NCBI RefSeq assembly: GCF_003268005.1
Contig: NZ_CP014213.1
Location: 2,501,501 to 2,565,500 of the forward strand
DNA from: Methanosphaera sp. BMS
Lineage (GTDB): Archaea > Methanobacteriota > Methanobacteria > Methanobacteriales > Methanobacteriaceae
Length of the DNA stretch: 64,000 nt
Direction: 5' to 3'
A model generated the notes under the pieces. That model was not told where the DNA came from. It did no database searches and worked only from the letters and a program-made list of their open reading frames with translations. Below, in pieces: positions 28,193-40,900 of this stretch (within the stretch, counting starts at the first letter, position 1; every line of letters begins with the position of its first letter). The translations under genes and the position numbers were made by a program.

Positions 28193-28984
28193 TTACTTTG
28201 ATATTAAAATGTAAAAAAGTAGACTTATCACAAGAAAATACCATAGTATTTTACCATAGAAAACCAAATCAGTCATGACAGATAAATGAAGATTATCCAA
28301 TGTGATTAATAATAACATGAATAGACAAATAAAAACAAACAGTACATCTATTTTTGACAATAGAGGAAGTTTATCATTATTTTTTAATGATAATGCACAT
28401 TCATAAGTATCATTAACAGTAAAAACATAATATATTACTGGTGTTATAGCAAAGAAAGGATAATTCCAGAAATAAAATACTATGTCAGATATGTTTAATG
28501 TTAAAGGATAAGCAGATATTGTTATCAAGTTTAAAATAGTTAATAGTAAACCAAGAATAACCTGAATCATGAAACGCTTATATAATTTAAGATATAAATT
28601 TCCTAATGAAAATAATCCTAAAAAACCACCAAATACACTTAATAAAACTCCATACAATATTTTTTTATCTTTTAATGCAATATAAACATTTTTAATATTT
28701 TTTCTTATGAAGAAATTAACGATTTTATATTTAAAATAATCACCAGCTCTTGAATCATTACGAGGGGTTCTGAGATTTATAATGTAAAGTATTATCACCA
28801 TCCATAATAAAATACCAAAAAAAGAATAGTAATAAAAAGTAATTTCTTTAGAAATTAATACATTATAAGATAATCCAAAGATTAATTGGATAAATAAACC
28901 AAATAAATTGTAAGATGTATAACCTAATATTATTACATATACAATTGATAATTCAAATAAATCAGAAAACTTCATATCTTTCAC
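28193..28984 (-). CDS. Multi-pass membrane protein coupled to cassette B
   Basis: About 263 residues and seven or so hydrophobic segments. The frame can start at GTG 28984, overlapping the cassette B stop by 4 bases (GTGA), or at ATG 28975, for which GGGGTGA is a well-placed ribosome binding site. The central part (GNLYLKLYKRFMIQVILGLLL) and the later YECALSLKNNDKLPLL match GNYYNKLYTRFLIQFIIGLLL-type and YACALAKYKGNNYPLF stretches of the 31396 protein, so the two are homologous but diverged. The pattern recalls small TM2-like membrane proteins. Its stop codon touches the start of cassette A homology. A role as immunity protein is inferred from context. Confidence 0.7.
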   Translation of the reverse strand: MKDMKFSDLFELSIVYVIILGYTSYNLFGLFIQLIFGLSYNVLISKEITFYYYSFFGILLWMVIILYIINLRTPRNDSRAGDYFKYKIVNFFIRKNIKNVYIALKDKKILYGVLLSVFGGFLGLFSLGNLYLKLYKRFMIQVILGLLLTILNLITISAYPLTLNISDIVFYFWNYPFFAITPVIYYVFTVNDTYECALSLKNNDKLPLLSKIDVLFVFICLFMLLLITLDNLHLSVMTDLVFYGKILWYFLVISLLFYILISK

Positions 28985-30342
28985 CCCATAATCATATTAC
29001 TAATTTGACTGAACAAAGAATCCCCTTCGAAATAAGTATATGATTCTTCCGGAGATAATTTAGTAACTTCTCCTGATGTCTGATTTACAATAAATGCACT
29101 ATTTCTATCATAATTACCAAAGGCACTAGGATGAAATATATTCTTATTAAATCTTATAGCAACATAACTATGCTGATTACTTTTAATTTCTTCTTCAGTT
29201 GGAGGTAAATCATAATGATAATAACCATCCATCAACGATGGAACAACTGGATTTATTTTGATATAAAATGGATAATTTTTCTTTAAATAACCATATAATT
29301 GGTAAGTTAAGTAAATTATAGGAGTTGATATTTTCCAATCTTCAATATATCCTTTTTCAAATAATTGATATGAGGACTCAGACACAAATGGAACAGTATG
29401 TTCCAAAAGAGAATATTCAACATCTTCCAATTTATCATAAATATTACAATAACCTGCATCTTTATAAGTCCAACTCTCTTCACCATTTAATTGCTTAACA
29501 AGTGATTGGTAATGCAAATCATAAAAAGTCTCTAAAATTGAATCACAAACTGTTAGAATAAAAGGTAATTTTTTAAGCATTTCGAAACCCATAATACGTA
29601 ACTCATTAATATTATATATTAATTTTCCTGAAGATACAAGGCTTTCAAGTGAATGATCATCAGAATAATTATAATTGTTTGTATTTACATTTAGTGTGCC
29701 CTGCATTAGATATGTATTTGTCATGAACATGCAATTTGGACATTCTTCATAGGATTCATGTCCATACTCATTGTATTCATCGAAAACATAATCTGTTATA
29801 AGACCTGTTTCCAAGTCAATACTTAAAGCCATTTGATCTTCCTCATCATAAACTATTATTAAATTATCTAAAGAAACATAACTTACATTATAACTTTGTA
29901 TTTTATTTGCAATAATAGAAATGGTTGAATTAACTCTTCGATTTCCAGTTCTGTTACGTATGATATTTATCAATTCAGACTCAATAATACTCAATTTGCT
30001 ACTGGTTTCTAAACGGAAACATACTTTATTGATTACTCGTCCACTAACGACCACTCCCATGTCTGGATTGTATGAATTAATTATTATCTTAGAAGCATTA
30101 ATAAAACATTTCATAGTAATAAACGATGTTCTATTCCAAATAACACCATAATCTTCTTTTTTACTATCGGAATATTCATCATAAAACTCGATTGTTTTAA
30201 GTGAAATTAAAAACGTTGTATAAGACAATAAATCGCCCTCAAATTCCTGATAATCATTAAAACGGTCAACCCATTTATCATAATTAATTATTTGCTTTAC
30301 TATGGCATAACTTTCTATTGCACCGGTATACTGATATGTCAT
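28981..30342 (-). pseudogene. Orphan cassette B, variable C-terminal part
   Basis: A frame of 453 residues from the ATG of the conserved MTYQYTG motif, continuing the broken upstream half at 30720-31349. The first part keeps NRTSFITMKCFINASKIIINSYNPDMG and INIIRNRTG, parallel to the parent. The rest is distinct from cassettes A and C, except for EECPNCMF (ECxxC). The open frame continues upstream of 30342 without a start codon until the frameshift near 30726. It is coupled to the membrane protein gene that follows. It is treated as a silent cassette: no signal peptide, no evident promoter, and a frameshift. Confidence 0.7.
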
Positions 30343-30626
30343 GTTTTGTAGTTGTTCTAGTGTTTGGTTGTGTGTTTGTTGTATGCTTAGTATGTCTTCG
30401 TAGTCTTTGTGTGAGAGTGCAAATGATCGGTTGGTGTTTTTGTCGTTGATTGTGACGCTTGTCTTTATTATGTTGGGATTGTATATGAAGTTATCGAATA
30501 CCGGTTCACCGTCAACTGTAAATATATCTTTGTTGTTTCGGGTATATTTGATTGTTGGTATATTGTTAGTGGTTATTTGATTGTAGGTACTTGTTGTTAT
30601 GTCTTCTGTGTACTGGTATTGTCTTG
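30312..30626 (-). repeat. 315-bp block identical to cassette A (27490-27804)
   Basis: Perfect match to cassette A. The left boundary lies at the codons for GAIE, just where the cassettes become variable. Confidence 0.95.
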
Positions 30627-30719
30627 ATGGTTGGTATCTGACTGCTATGTCACTAAGGGTATCTGTTATAGTCTCTAGTGGTAGGGTGTTTGTTTCTACT
30701 AGTGCTTTGTAGTTGTTGT

Positions 30720-31349
30720 TTAGGTTGAAGTCTTGCAGTCAACAAGTAATACGGTGTTTGTATTGTAGTTGTATCTTGTATCATATTCTACAGTGAATTG
30801 ATTAATGTCTAGCTGTGTTTTGTCGTGGTATTCCAGTATTGTGGTATTGTTTTCGGTGTATATTAGTATTCCATCCTTTTTGGGTGGATTGCTATGGTTT
30901 GTAACTGTTACTTGTCCGTCAAATGTTAAGTGGTAATCGTTTGATTGTATGTTGTATATTCCCTCTATCTGACCGTTAACGAAGTTATAGGTTTGGTTAG
31001 CTATGATGATGTTTACTGTACGTACAAACGGTAGCATTACTGTACCATTTTCTCCTTCTGTTATTATGTATTCATCAAGTGTATTGTTGTATCCTGTTAC
31101 CTGAGGTAGTGTTATGTTATGGTAGTTTGCCAGTCGTATAGTGTAGTTTATCGGCACATACTCCGTTAGGTCATTAAGTGTGGTGTAGTTGTAGTAGTGC
31201 TTGTAATTGTTCTGATCAATTAACAACAGGTTGAGTACTGTGTTGTTGTGCAGTATGATTTCATCATCAGTATATTTATAGCTATCCATGGTTGGTATTG
31301 TTCTGTCTATAGTGTAGTAGATTGTATGATTGTTGTTTGTCTGCAGCAC
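30720..31349 (-). pseudogene. Orphan cassette B, conserved upstream part (frameshifted)
   Basis: A 209-residue frame matching about residues 2270-2480 of the giant protein (HTIYYTID..., YNNTLDEYII, NQTYNFVNG, KKDGILIYTEN). It ends prematurely at a TAA because one T is missing: the sequence reads GACTGCAAGACTTC where cassettes A and C read GACTGCATAGACTTC. Restoring that base joins it to the downstream frame ending at 28981. Homology to the parent starts near 31380, a few bases after the stop of the membrane gene at 31396. GTG 31349 is merely the first possible start. Confidence 0.75.
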
Positions 31350-31395
31350 TATCTTATGTGTGTTGTAGTTGTCGAGTTCTTTCCTAACCTATGTA

Positions 31396-31971
31396 TCAAT
31401 TATCAATTCTAACACCTAAAAATAAGGGGTAATTGTTTCCCTTATATTTGGCTAAAGCACAAGCATAAACATCGTAAATAGTATATATTGCATAAATAAA
31501 TATTAACAAACTCATATTCCATAAAGGTGTATTGAAATAGTAGTCATTAACGATATTCCAACGAGTTATTATTAAATAAAAATGCATGCTTCCTAATAAT
31601 AATCCAATGATAAATTGAATTAAAAACCTAGTATATAATTTATTATAATAATTTCCCAGACCCATTATAAATAAACCTGAAAATACTATGGAAATTATAC
31701 TAGGAATCAGTAGATTATATTTTAAATCAAAAGGAATCCTGTAATAAAAATGTTCAACTAAAATAAAAAATAAAAAAATTGTAAGGAGGAAAGGGATATA
31801 TCTTCCTTGTAAAATAAATACTCCCCAAATTTTAACAAAGAAACTTGGTAATATATCAAATAACTCCTTTGCATTTGTATAATTATAGGATAAATCTATT
31901 ACTCTAATAGTCAAAGCATATAAACATCCTAAAAAAATTACTTTATATGAAATTCCTAAAGTATTATTCAT
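31396..31971 (-). CDS. Multi-pass membrane protein translationally coupled to the giant protein
   Basis: A 191-residue protein with about five hydrophobic segments. The start codon overlaps the stop of the 3005-residue gene (ATGA), and GGAGGT in the last codons of that gene is its ribosome binding site. It shares GLGN-YY-KLY-RF-IQ-GLLL and Y-YD-Y-CAL--K motifs with the 28193 protein. Its strict coupling and variability alongside the C-terminus of the upstream gene are as expected for an immunity protein of a membrane-acting toxin. Alternative: an assembly or anchoring partner of the surface protein. Confidence 0.75.
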   Translation of the reverse strand: MNNTLGISYKVIFLGCLYALTIRVIDLSYNYTNAKELFDILPSFFVKIWGVFILQGRYIPFLLTIFLFFILVEHFYYRIPFDLKYNLLIPSIISIVFSGLFIMGLGNYYNKLYTRFLIQFIIGLLLGSMHFYLIITRWNIVNDYYFNTPLWNMSLLIFIYAIYTIYDVYACALAKYKGNNYPLFLGVRIDN

Positions 31972-34900
31972 CTCATGAAACCTCCCATATAATAATCTAA
32001 AACAGAATCATATCTTCCATTATAATAATCAAATTCATCTTCAGTCAAGTTCCTTCTTCTATTAGCATCAACCACATACATATCTGAATAATCTAAATTT
32101 CCCCTACGACCAATTTTAATTACGATTACTTTGTGATTATCATGTAATTCTTGAGGATTATTATATGTAATATTGTGGTACTCATCATATCTATTCATAC
32201 TTAAAGTTAAATAGCCATCAGTAATGGCGTAATATTCCATATTGTTGCTTGTAACTTCTTCATCCTTCATTTTTTGTTGATTATCAATTTTTATCCAATG
32301 ATTGGTAACAGTTGTTATACTTTCATAAATTAAAACGAAAGGCAGCAATTTATATGGAAATGCCAAAGTAAATTTATCTAATTTATATTTATCTGCCATG
32401 TCATTCATTGATTTTAATGCATTGTATTCATCAATGTTTTTATCATAAAAACAACTAAATAACTGATGATTATATCCTGGTTGGTATAACTCCCCATAAA
32501 TATTATTTAAAAGAGGAGTTTGTGTTTCTTCACCCCACATTTCATACATTTCTTGGTTAATTTCATTCACGAATTCACATGCTGAGCATTCTCTTTGGCT
32601 TGAATGTAGTAATGTGTCTTCTATTTTGCTGTTGTCTGTTAGTTGTCCCGTGTTAATGTTTAAATATATTGAAATGTTTTTTATTGGATCTATTATGAAG
32701 TAGTACTCGTTTATTCTTCCGGTTAATATTTGGTCATTGTTTATGCTTTCTGTTATTTCCTCTAGTGTTGATTTGGTTTTGTCTGGTCCTGTTTTGTTTC
32801 GTAGTATGTTTATCACATCTGCTTCTATTACGTTTAGCATGGATGTAGTTGTAAACTTGTATAGCAATTTGTTTGTTGAGTCTCCTTGTATTTGCATTCC
32901 CATTTCCGGATTGAATGAGTGAATGATTATCTTTGAAGCATTCACATAGCATGCTGTAGTTATAGTACTGGTACGATTGTATGTGACAGTATAACAGTCT
33001 TCACATTCATTAGCTATTGAGTCAAAGAAATATGTTACGAATAATGATGCGAGGTAGGTGTTCTGTATGTTAGGGGTATAGTTTGTGTTTAGTGCTTCTT
33101 CAATATCCTCGATTGTTGTGATTTTGTTTGTTATTGTGTATGTTTCTATTGCTCCTGTGTACTGGTATGTCATGTTTTGTAGTTCTTCTACAAGTTGATT
33201 GTGTGGAAGGTTTTGTCGTAGTATGTCTTCGTAGTCTTTGTGTGATAGTGCAAATGTCCTGTTTGTGTTTTTATCGTTTATTGTCACGCTAGTTTTTATG
33301 GTATTGGGACTGTCTATGAAGTTATCGAATACTGCATCACCGTTAGTTATAAATATAGTTTTGTTGTTTGTGGTATATTTAATCGTTGGTATGTTGTTGT
33401 TTGTTATCTGATTGTAGGTGCTTGTTGTTATGTCTCCTGTGTACTGGTATTGTCTTGCCAGCTGGTATCTTACTGCCAGGTCACTAAAGGTATCGGTTAT
33501 GCTTTCTAATGGCAGTGTGTTAGTCTCTATCATTGCAGTGTAGTTGTTGTTTTTGTTGAAGTCTATGCAGTCGACCAGTAATATCTGATTGTTGTTGTGG
33601 TTGTATCTTGTCGTGTATTCTACCGTGAATTGGTTGATGTTTTCTCGTGTTTTGTCATGGTATTCTATGATTGTTGTCTGGTTTTCTGTGTAGATGAGTA
33701 TTCCATCTTTTTTCTGTGGATTTGCGTGGTTTGTTGTCTGCAATTGCCCATCAAATGATATGAGGTAGTCATTTAGTTGCATATTGCATGTCTCTTCTAT
33801 TTCTCCGTTTACGAAGTTGTACGTCTGATTTGCTAGGACAATATTTACTATACGTATAAACGGTAGCATTACTGTTCCGTTAACTCCTTCTTCTATTATG
33901 TATTCGTCCAGTGTGTTGTTGTATCGTGTTACCTGTGGTAGTGTTATGTTGTGGTAGTTTGCCAGTTCTATTGTGTAGTTTATTGGAGCATACTCTGTCA
34001 GTTCATTGTCTGTTGTGTAGTTGTAGTAGTGTTTGTGGTTGTTCTGGTCTACCAGGAGTATGTTGAGTACTGTTTTGTTGTGTAGTATTATTTTAGTATG
34101 ATTGTATTTGTGGCTGTTGGTGGTTGCTATCGTACCGTCTATTGTATAGTAGATTGTGTGATTGTTGTTTCTTTGAAGCATTATTTTATACGTGTTATAG
34201 TTGTTGTTTTCTTTCTGTATTGTAATATTTACCGGGCTAACCTCATTTCGTGGTGTTCTATAAGTATAAACTGGTGATGATTGATTGTATTGGTTTATCA
34301 CATAGTATTTTAGTTGTGTTAGGTTATTTAATGTCAGTATGCTAGTGCTATTGGCTTGTCTTAGATTTGTCGTATTCAATGGATCTGATCCATCCCTTGT
34401 ATAATATATCACAGCATCTTCATCATCACAAACAAATGACACATTCTGATAGCCATCTGTATAAGTAGTTATTGGCTTTACAATAATCAATGGTTTGTTG
34501 ATGTCAACTATCCTTATACTTTTGGATACTGTTTCTCCACTTGTTGTTGTTAATGTTATATGTACTGTACTGTTTTCGTTTAGTGTTAGTATTGTTTTTG
34601 GCATGTATGTTTGTGGTGTGTTGTTGTCTACTTGGTATTGTATTGTTCCTGTCTTGTTGGCCATTATTAACAAATTATATGTGGAATCAAAGTTTTTGTT
34701 TAGTGTTGTGTATATTTCTGGGGTTCTGTTATCTGTATCATGACCCATACAAAAGAAATAATCGTGAGATGAAATATAATCCGTAATGATTATAATTCCA
34801 TTTGCTTGATAGTAATATGTATCACTTACTATATTGTTGTGTATGTAAAAATACTTTAGAATGTATGATTTTAGGTATATTGTTGTTGTATAACTATTAT

Positions 34901-37900
34901 TTTGAGTAGTATTTGTTGGATGTAATCTTAAAGTTACAACAGAGCTATTTGTGAAACTACCGTTTGCCGTTGTTGGTGGTTGTCCATTAGTTGAGTAATA
35001 TACAGTATAGTCCTCCGGTGCTGATAAATTAAGTTCAATCGTTTTAATATTGCCCATAAGATTACTATTAATGACATTAATGTTCACAACATTATCATCT
35101 GTATATTCATATTCACCATATAAAGGATAATAATAGTCATAAGTCAAATTACTATAATAATCCATAGAATCATTATATATTGTGAATACTGTTTTATATC
35201 GTATGCTATTATACCAGCTTGTTTGCCCTATCACTAATTCCAGGTTATATTCTCCAGGACTCCAAGTATATGGAATACTTTGATTTAGAATAACAGTACC
35301 ATTTGTTACTGTATGTGTTGCTGTGGTTATTCCATTAATCTTAATTGCTACTTGTTCTCCATCAACATTGATATCATCAATGGATTTGACACTGGCATTA
35401 AGGTATAAACTTTTATTATAAAAAGCATATACTTCACATATGTCTATTTTTATGTCTTTCCTGATAAAGGAGATATTATAGTCCTCTTCTACTCTTGCCA
35501 TACTGGAAGTATAGACAACCTGTAGGGGATGCTCGCCGAGAGTATATGAGGAATTAAATGTATAATTTACTATTACTTCACCGTGAACTACACTGGCATA
35601 GATAACATGACCATTATCGTCTTTCAATGTTTTACCATTAACCTTTATAACAACTTTACCCATATTAACCCCAATTCCATCATCATGATACACAAGCACA
35701 TGAATTTTATTGTTCATGCCACGAACAAATGTATCATTAAGCAAGTGTACAATAATAGTATCATTAATCTCTGAAAGATTATCATCAATTACTGTTATAG
35801 GGGTAGTGTAATTTATCTCCAAATCATTGTTTATTATCTCAAGATTGTGCTGTCCTACTTCCAACACACCCGCATTAACTAGCATTAATCCACTGTTATC
35901 AGTACTCACGGTGTATTGTGTGTTGTCCAGTGTCATGTTAAACTGTGTTTGCATTACCGGGTTACCGGTATTGTCTGTTATTATTATATTATATGTGTCT
36001 GTTTTATTGTAGACATGTGTGGTTGGTGTTATGTTAATCTGGTAGTTGCCGTGTATTGTGTTGTTGGTGTATAGTTTTAGTGATGCAAGGTGGATGTGGT
36101 TATCTGTAAATTGCGGATAATCATGGAGGTTTATCCAGTTTATTCCATCACTGCTTACAAGTGAAGCATTCCTGCTTGTATTGTACGTTTTATAGGCTTT
36201 TTCTATCATGTAACCAGTCACATTCTCCTCAAGAGATGTGACCTTAACTACCACATTCAAGGTATCATTCTTTTCTAGCATTATGCATTTATTCAACGCT
36301 ATGGTAATATAACCAATTGAATTAATTGTATTGTTTTGTGTGTATTCGAGGTGATTGTTACGGTAGATGTTTATAGTGTAATTGGATTTGTTGAGGTTGT
36401 ATATTCCCACGGCGGTTAAATATCCCTCTCCGGTCATATTGTAAGTGTTGTTTATCCATAAGTCCTGTGAATCCAGTGTTGCGTATCCGTCATATGGGAG
36501 TATTCCATTTTGAATAACATTATCATAACATTTAGCTGTATTTATTGGAAATGCTATGTTGTTAATAAATAAACCATCCATTGTGTTGTTGTTTGTGGTG
36601 TATAGTCCTGCAAAGTTGTAATCATAATATGAAACGTGATACGTATCATTAAATATGCTGTCTGTTACAATGAATGCTCCATCACCCACGGGAATGTTTT
36701 CAAAGTTATACCTGCTGTAATTGTCATCCCATCCGATTACTGCGACTGCATGATTCGGAAGATGGAACTCATCATCATGGATGTCACTAATCTCAGTTGT
36801 TTCTTCATTTATGTGAAGGGTGGATACTACAGCACCATATTGATATATGGCTTTTTTAAGTTCCATGTTGTCACTTGTGTTTTGTCTGTTGGAAATAAAT
36901 AGCACATCATTTACATTATAATCACTGTTTTGATTTACGGATAATTGACTGTACATCCAGTAATGATCATTGTATTCATATACCGGGCCAAGTCTGCTTA
37001 CAAGATATCCCACACTGCTGACTATATCACATCCCGTGTTAGGTGTCCTGTCGGATTTGAAGATAGCATTTGTTGAAAGGAGGTTTTTCATGTTATTTTC
37101 TGAAAAATCACATGTAATGTTACTTTGTTTATTGAGTGAATATTCAAGGCAGTCAAGTACGGAAAACGCCCAACAGTTGCCACTGTCTCCCTGATTTTCA
37201 AAATCAACCATCACACCATCATCTCTTATATCATAACTAGTGGGTAGTGTAATATTCTCCAAGTTATAATCTATGTTCAAGTCATCCACATCAACTACAT
37301 GGGTAGTGTTGGATTCAACAAAGAATGTGATGTTTTTACTGGTTAATTCCTTAAGATTTGTATCCCTGCAACTTAATTTAATATTGTATAATCCATGATA
37401 ACTGGATGGAACATTATAATTTAACAGGTATTTTTCATTACTTACTTTAAAAGTACCAATATATGTATTGTTGATATATGCACGTACTTTACGGTTACTT
37501 ATGAATGTATTGTCCTCTTTCAGTATTTTCACGACAAACTGTATCTTTTCGTTAGGTATGGCTCTTTGAGGTATAGAAACAATGTAAATCTCCTCTGGTG
37601 ATATGATCTTAACAGTTTTAAATATATTCAAATCTGTTTCAACATCATTACTGTCAATATAAGTGGCTTTAATTACTATTGAACCAACACTACCTTCAGT
37701 TATTGTAAGATTATATGCAAAAAATCCATCAGTACAGGCAATAACACTTTCCAATGTGTCGTTTATTTCTAATCTAACAGAACCTTCAGTTACATTTTCA
37801 TTATACTGATTTTGAATACTTATATTAACAGCTATCGTTCGGTTATTTTTAACAGTACCCGGTACTGTCAGATAAATATTATACTCATCTGTAGAATTAA

Positions 37901-40900
37901 CCGTTGTTATACTGTTAGGTATATTATTACCTGTTCTGGTGTTGAAATCCGGCTGATTACTGCCCCAGTAATTGGATTCAATAGAATACAAGCCCATATC
38001 ATTCAAATCAATGTTATCACCGATGAAAGTATTGGATTCTACCAACAAATTACTTTCAAATAGGTAAACAGATGAAGTGTCACATTGGCTGTTATCAAAG
38101 AGGTTGTCTTTTATACTGCCAATTGGACTTGACAAAACACATAGCGAGGAAGCGTTATCTGCCGTATTGCCTGTTATGGTATTGTTCACAAGTACGACGG
38201 GTGAATTAATCACATATACAGCTCCTCCACATTTGTCGGCACTATTATCGGTTAATATTGTGTTTCTAATTGTCAAATCATTAGAGCCTGCCTGTGTGAT
38301 AGCACCACCTACTAATGCACTATTATTACTTAACTGTGAATTATATATAAAGAGTGTACTCTCATCAGAGTATACTGCACCTCCTACTCCAGTATTTGCA
38401 TTATTATCCTCAAATACTGTATTGTTGATTAGTATTAATGAATCTTTGGAGTAGATACAGGATGCATGAACAGATGCCGTGTTATTGGTGTAAGTATCAT
38501 TGTTTATTTCCACTACACTGCCGTTTATATAAATACAAGCACCCAGTTGAGTCATATTACTGGTTGTGTAGTTACCGGTTAATGTCTGTATTAAACGAAC
38601 GGGATTATTCAATCCATTACCTGTAAATGTATTGTTTTCCAATATGGTTCGTGAATTATTAATATAAACTGCTCCACCAACCTCAGCATTATTGCAAGTA
38701 AAAACATTACCTGTAAGGGTAACATTATCTGTACCGGTTACTTGTATTGCAGAGCCACTTACAGGAGAATAACTGTTATTAAAGGTATTGTTTGTTATAT
38801 TTGAACTTCCATCCGTTGCATATATACCTGCTGCCTGCCCGGCTAGATTTTCATAAATAGTATTGCCCGTTAAAGTCATCTCTGCATCATTATAGATAAA
38901 TCCGCCCAAATCATTTGCAGTATTGTTTCTTATATAATTATTAGTAAATATGGTTTTATTCACATTCATTATGACACCTGCCTGAAGGCTAGCAGAATTA
39001 TCTTCAAAAGAATTATTTGTAGCATTGAATAGTCCACTGTTATATACTACTGCTGCCATTAACTGTGCATAATTGGAACTGTAAGTACTGTTAAGGGTAT
39101 TTGTTATTCCTTCATTGTAGATTACTCCACCAATTCCGGTTAATTTAATATTTTCATCTGATACTGTCTGATTGACCACGGTAATCTTAGCCTGGTTATC
39201 CGTGAAATTGGAATTTGAAATTATTGTTGAATCAGTATTGTATAGTACTCCACCATAACCACCATAAATAATATGATTGATGATATTTGTCTGTGAATCA
39301 ATAATAAAATCAACATTATTGCCCGTGAATGTGGAATAGTCTATTGTCAGTGTTTTATCGTTATATAATACCCCGGCAAGAATACTACCACTATTATTTT
39401 CAAAGACACTGCCATTGATATATGTGATGTTGTTGTTGAATAAAACTCCGGCATTATCGGCGAAGTTATCCATATAAATATCATCAGTTATGTTTAATAA
39501 TCCATAATTAACATGTATTCCTGCACCAATAGCGGTATTGTTATAATATGAATTGTTATAGGAGGTTATTGTACCGTAATTGTTAATCACAGATGCAATA
39601 TTTGTGGCGGTATTATTATAGATTGTATTATTGTTTAAGGTAATGTTTCCTTCATTATTATAAATTACAGACCCGTTGGCTGCACTGTTATATTTAATGG
39701 AATTGTCGGTTAAATTACTAAAGCAATTAGAGTATACAACACCACCAAAGTTGTTGGCTTGATTATTTTTGATTGAGTTCTTGATTAAAGATAAGTTTCC
39801 TTTATTATACACTGCACCACCATTATTGGCTGTATTGTTATGTAAATTGGTGTTTTTAATGGTTAGAGTGGCATCTTCATAATTGTAAACAGTACCACCG
39901 TTTATTCTGGCAATATTATCATAGATACTAGCATTAATAGTGGATACTGTTGCATTATTAAATATAACTCCACCATTATCAGCAATATTATTGTAAATGG
40001 TGTCATTGACAATAGTTAAGTTGTACTTTTGATTGTATGCAAATGCACCATTGCTACTGGCACTATTATAACGAATAGAATTATTATACGACTCTAGAAT
40101 ACCCTTAGAATGAATCACTCCACCATTACCTGTGAGTGCTTCATTATGATGAAAAGAACTTTTAAACAAAATAGCCCTACCACTATTTCTAATAGCACCA
40201 CCAAAATCAGCATAATTATACATTACCTGAGAATTTTTAATATATAAATAACCCTCATTAAAAATAGCACCACCAGCATATGCAGTATTATTGACGATTA
40301 CAGAATCATAAATATTTAAAGTTCCATTATTGTCAATAGCTCCACCATTGGATGCACTGTTCATATTCTGTATGGTGATGTTATTCAAAGTCAAGGTATA
40401 TCCATATTTTATTGTTAAAAAATGTTCGGTATCTTCGCCGGTTATTGCATGACCCATAGCATTGATTGTCACATTAGTAATACTTTGATCTGTGCCAAAC
40501 ACAATAGGCTGTGTGACAGTGTATATACTAGATCCGCTAAGTGTTATGACAGCACTATCATGATTAGTATCCAAATCATCAAAAGCATCAAGCAATTGTT
40601 CATAATTTAAAACAGTCACATATTTAATGTTATCAGATGAATCGGGATTGCTTTGAATGCCTGCATCAATTCCTCCATTGAGATTAACTGGATTGATGTT
40701 GATACTTGACTCTTCCAAGTCATCATCTTGAACGGTATCCAAGTTAAATGAATCATTGAATACTGCATCGGAATCGGGAACATCATCAATAAAATCATCC
40801 ACAAAATCATCATCCTGACTAAATGAGTAAAAATCAAACTCATCATGCAAAGAATTAGAGTTAATAGCAGACACGTCAACATCTGTATAACTAATTGAAT

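Noticed and set aside
31396-31971. Known transporter or permease assignment for the coupled membrane protein
   Set aside because: Hydrophobicity alone does not support a transporter family; the only shared pattern is with the sister cassette protein.
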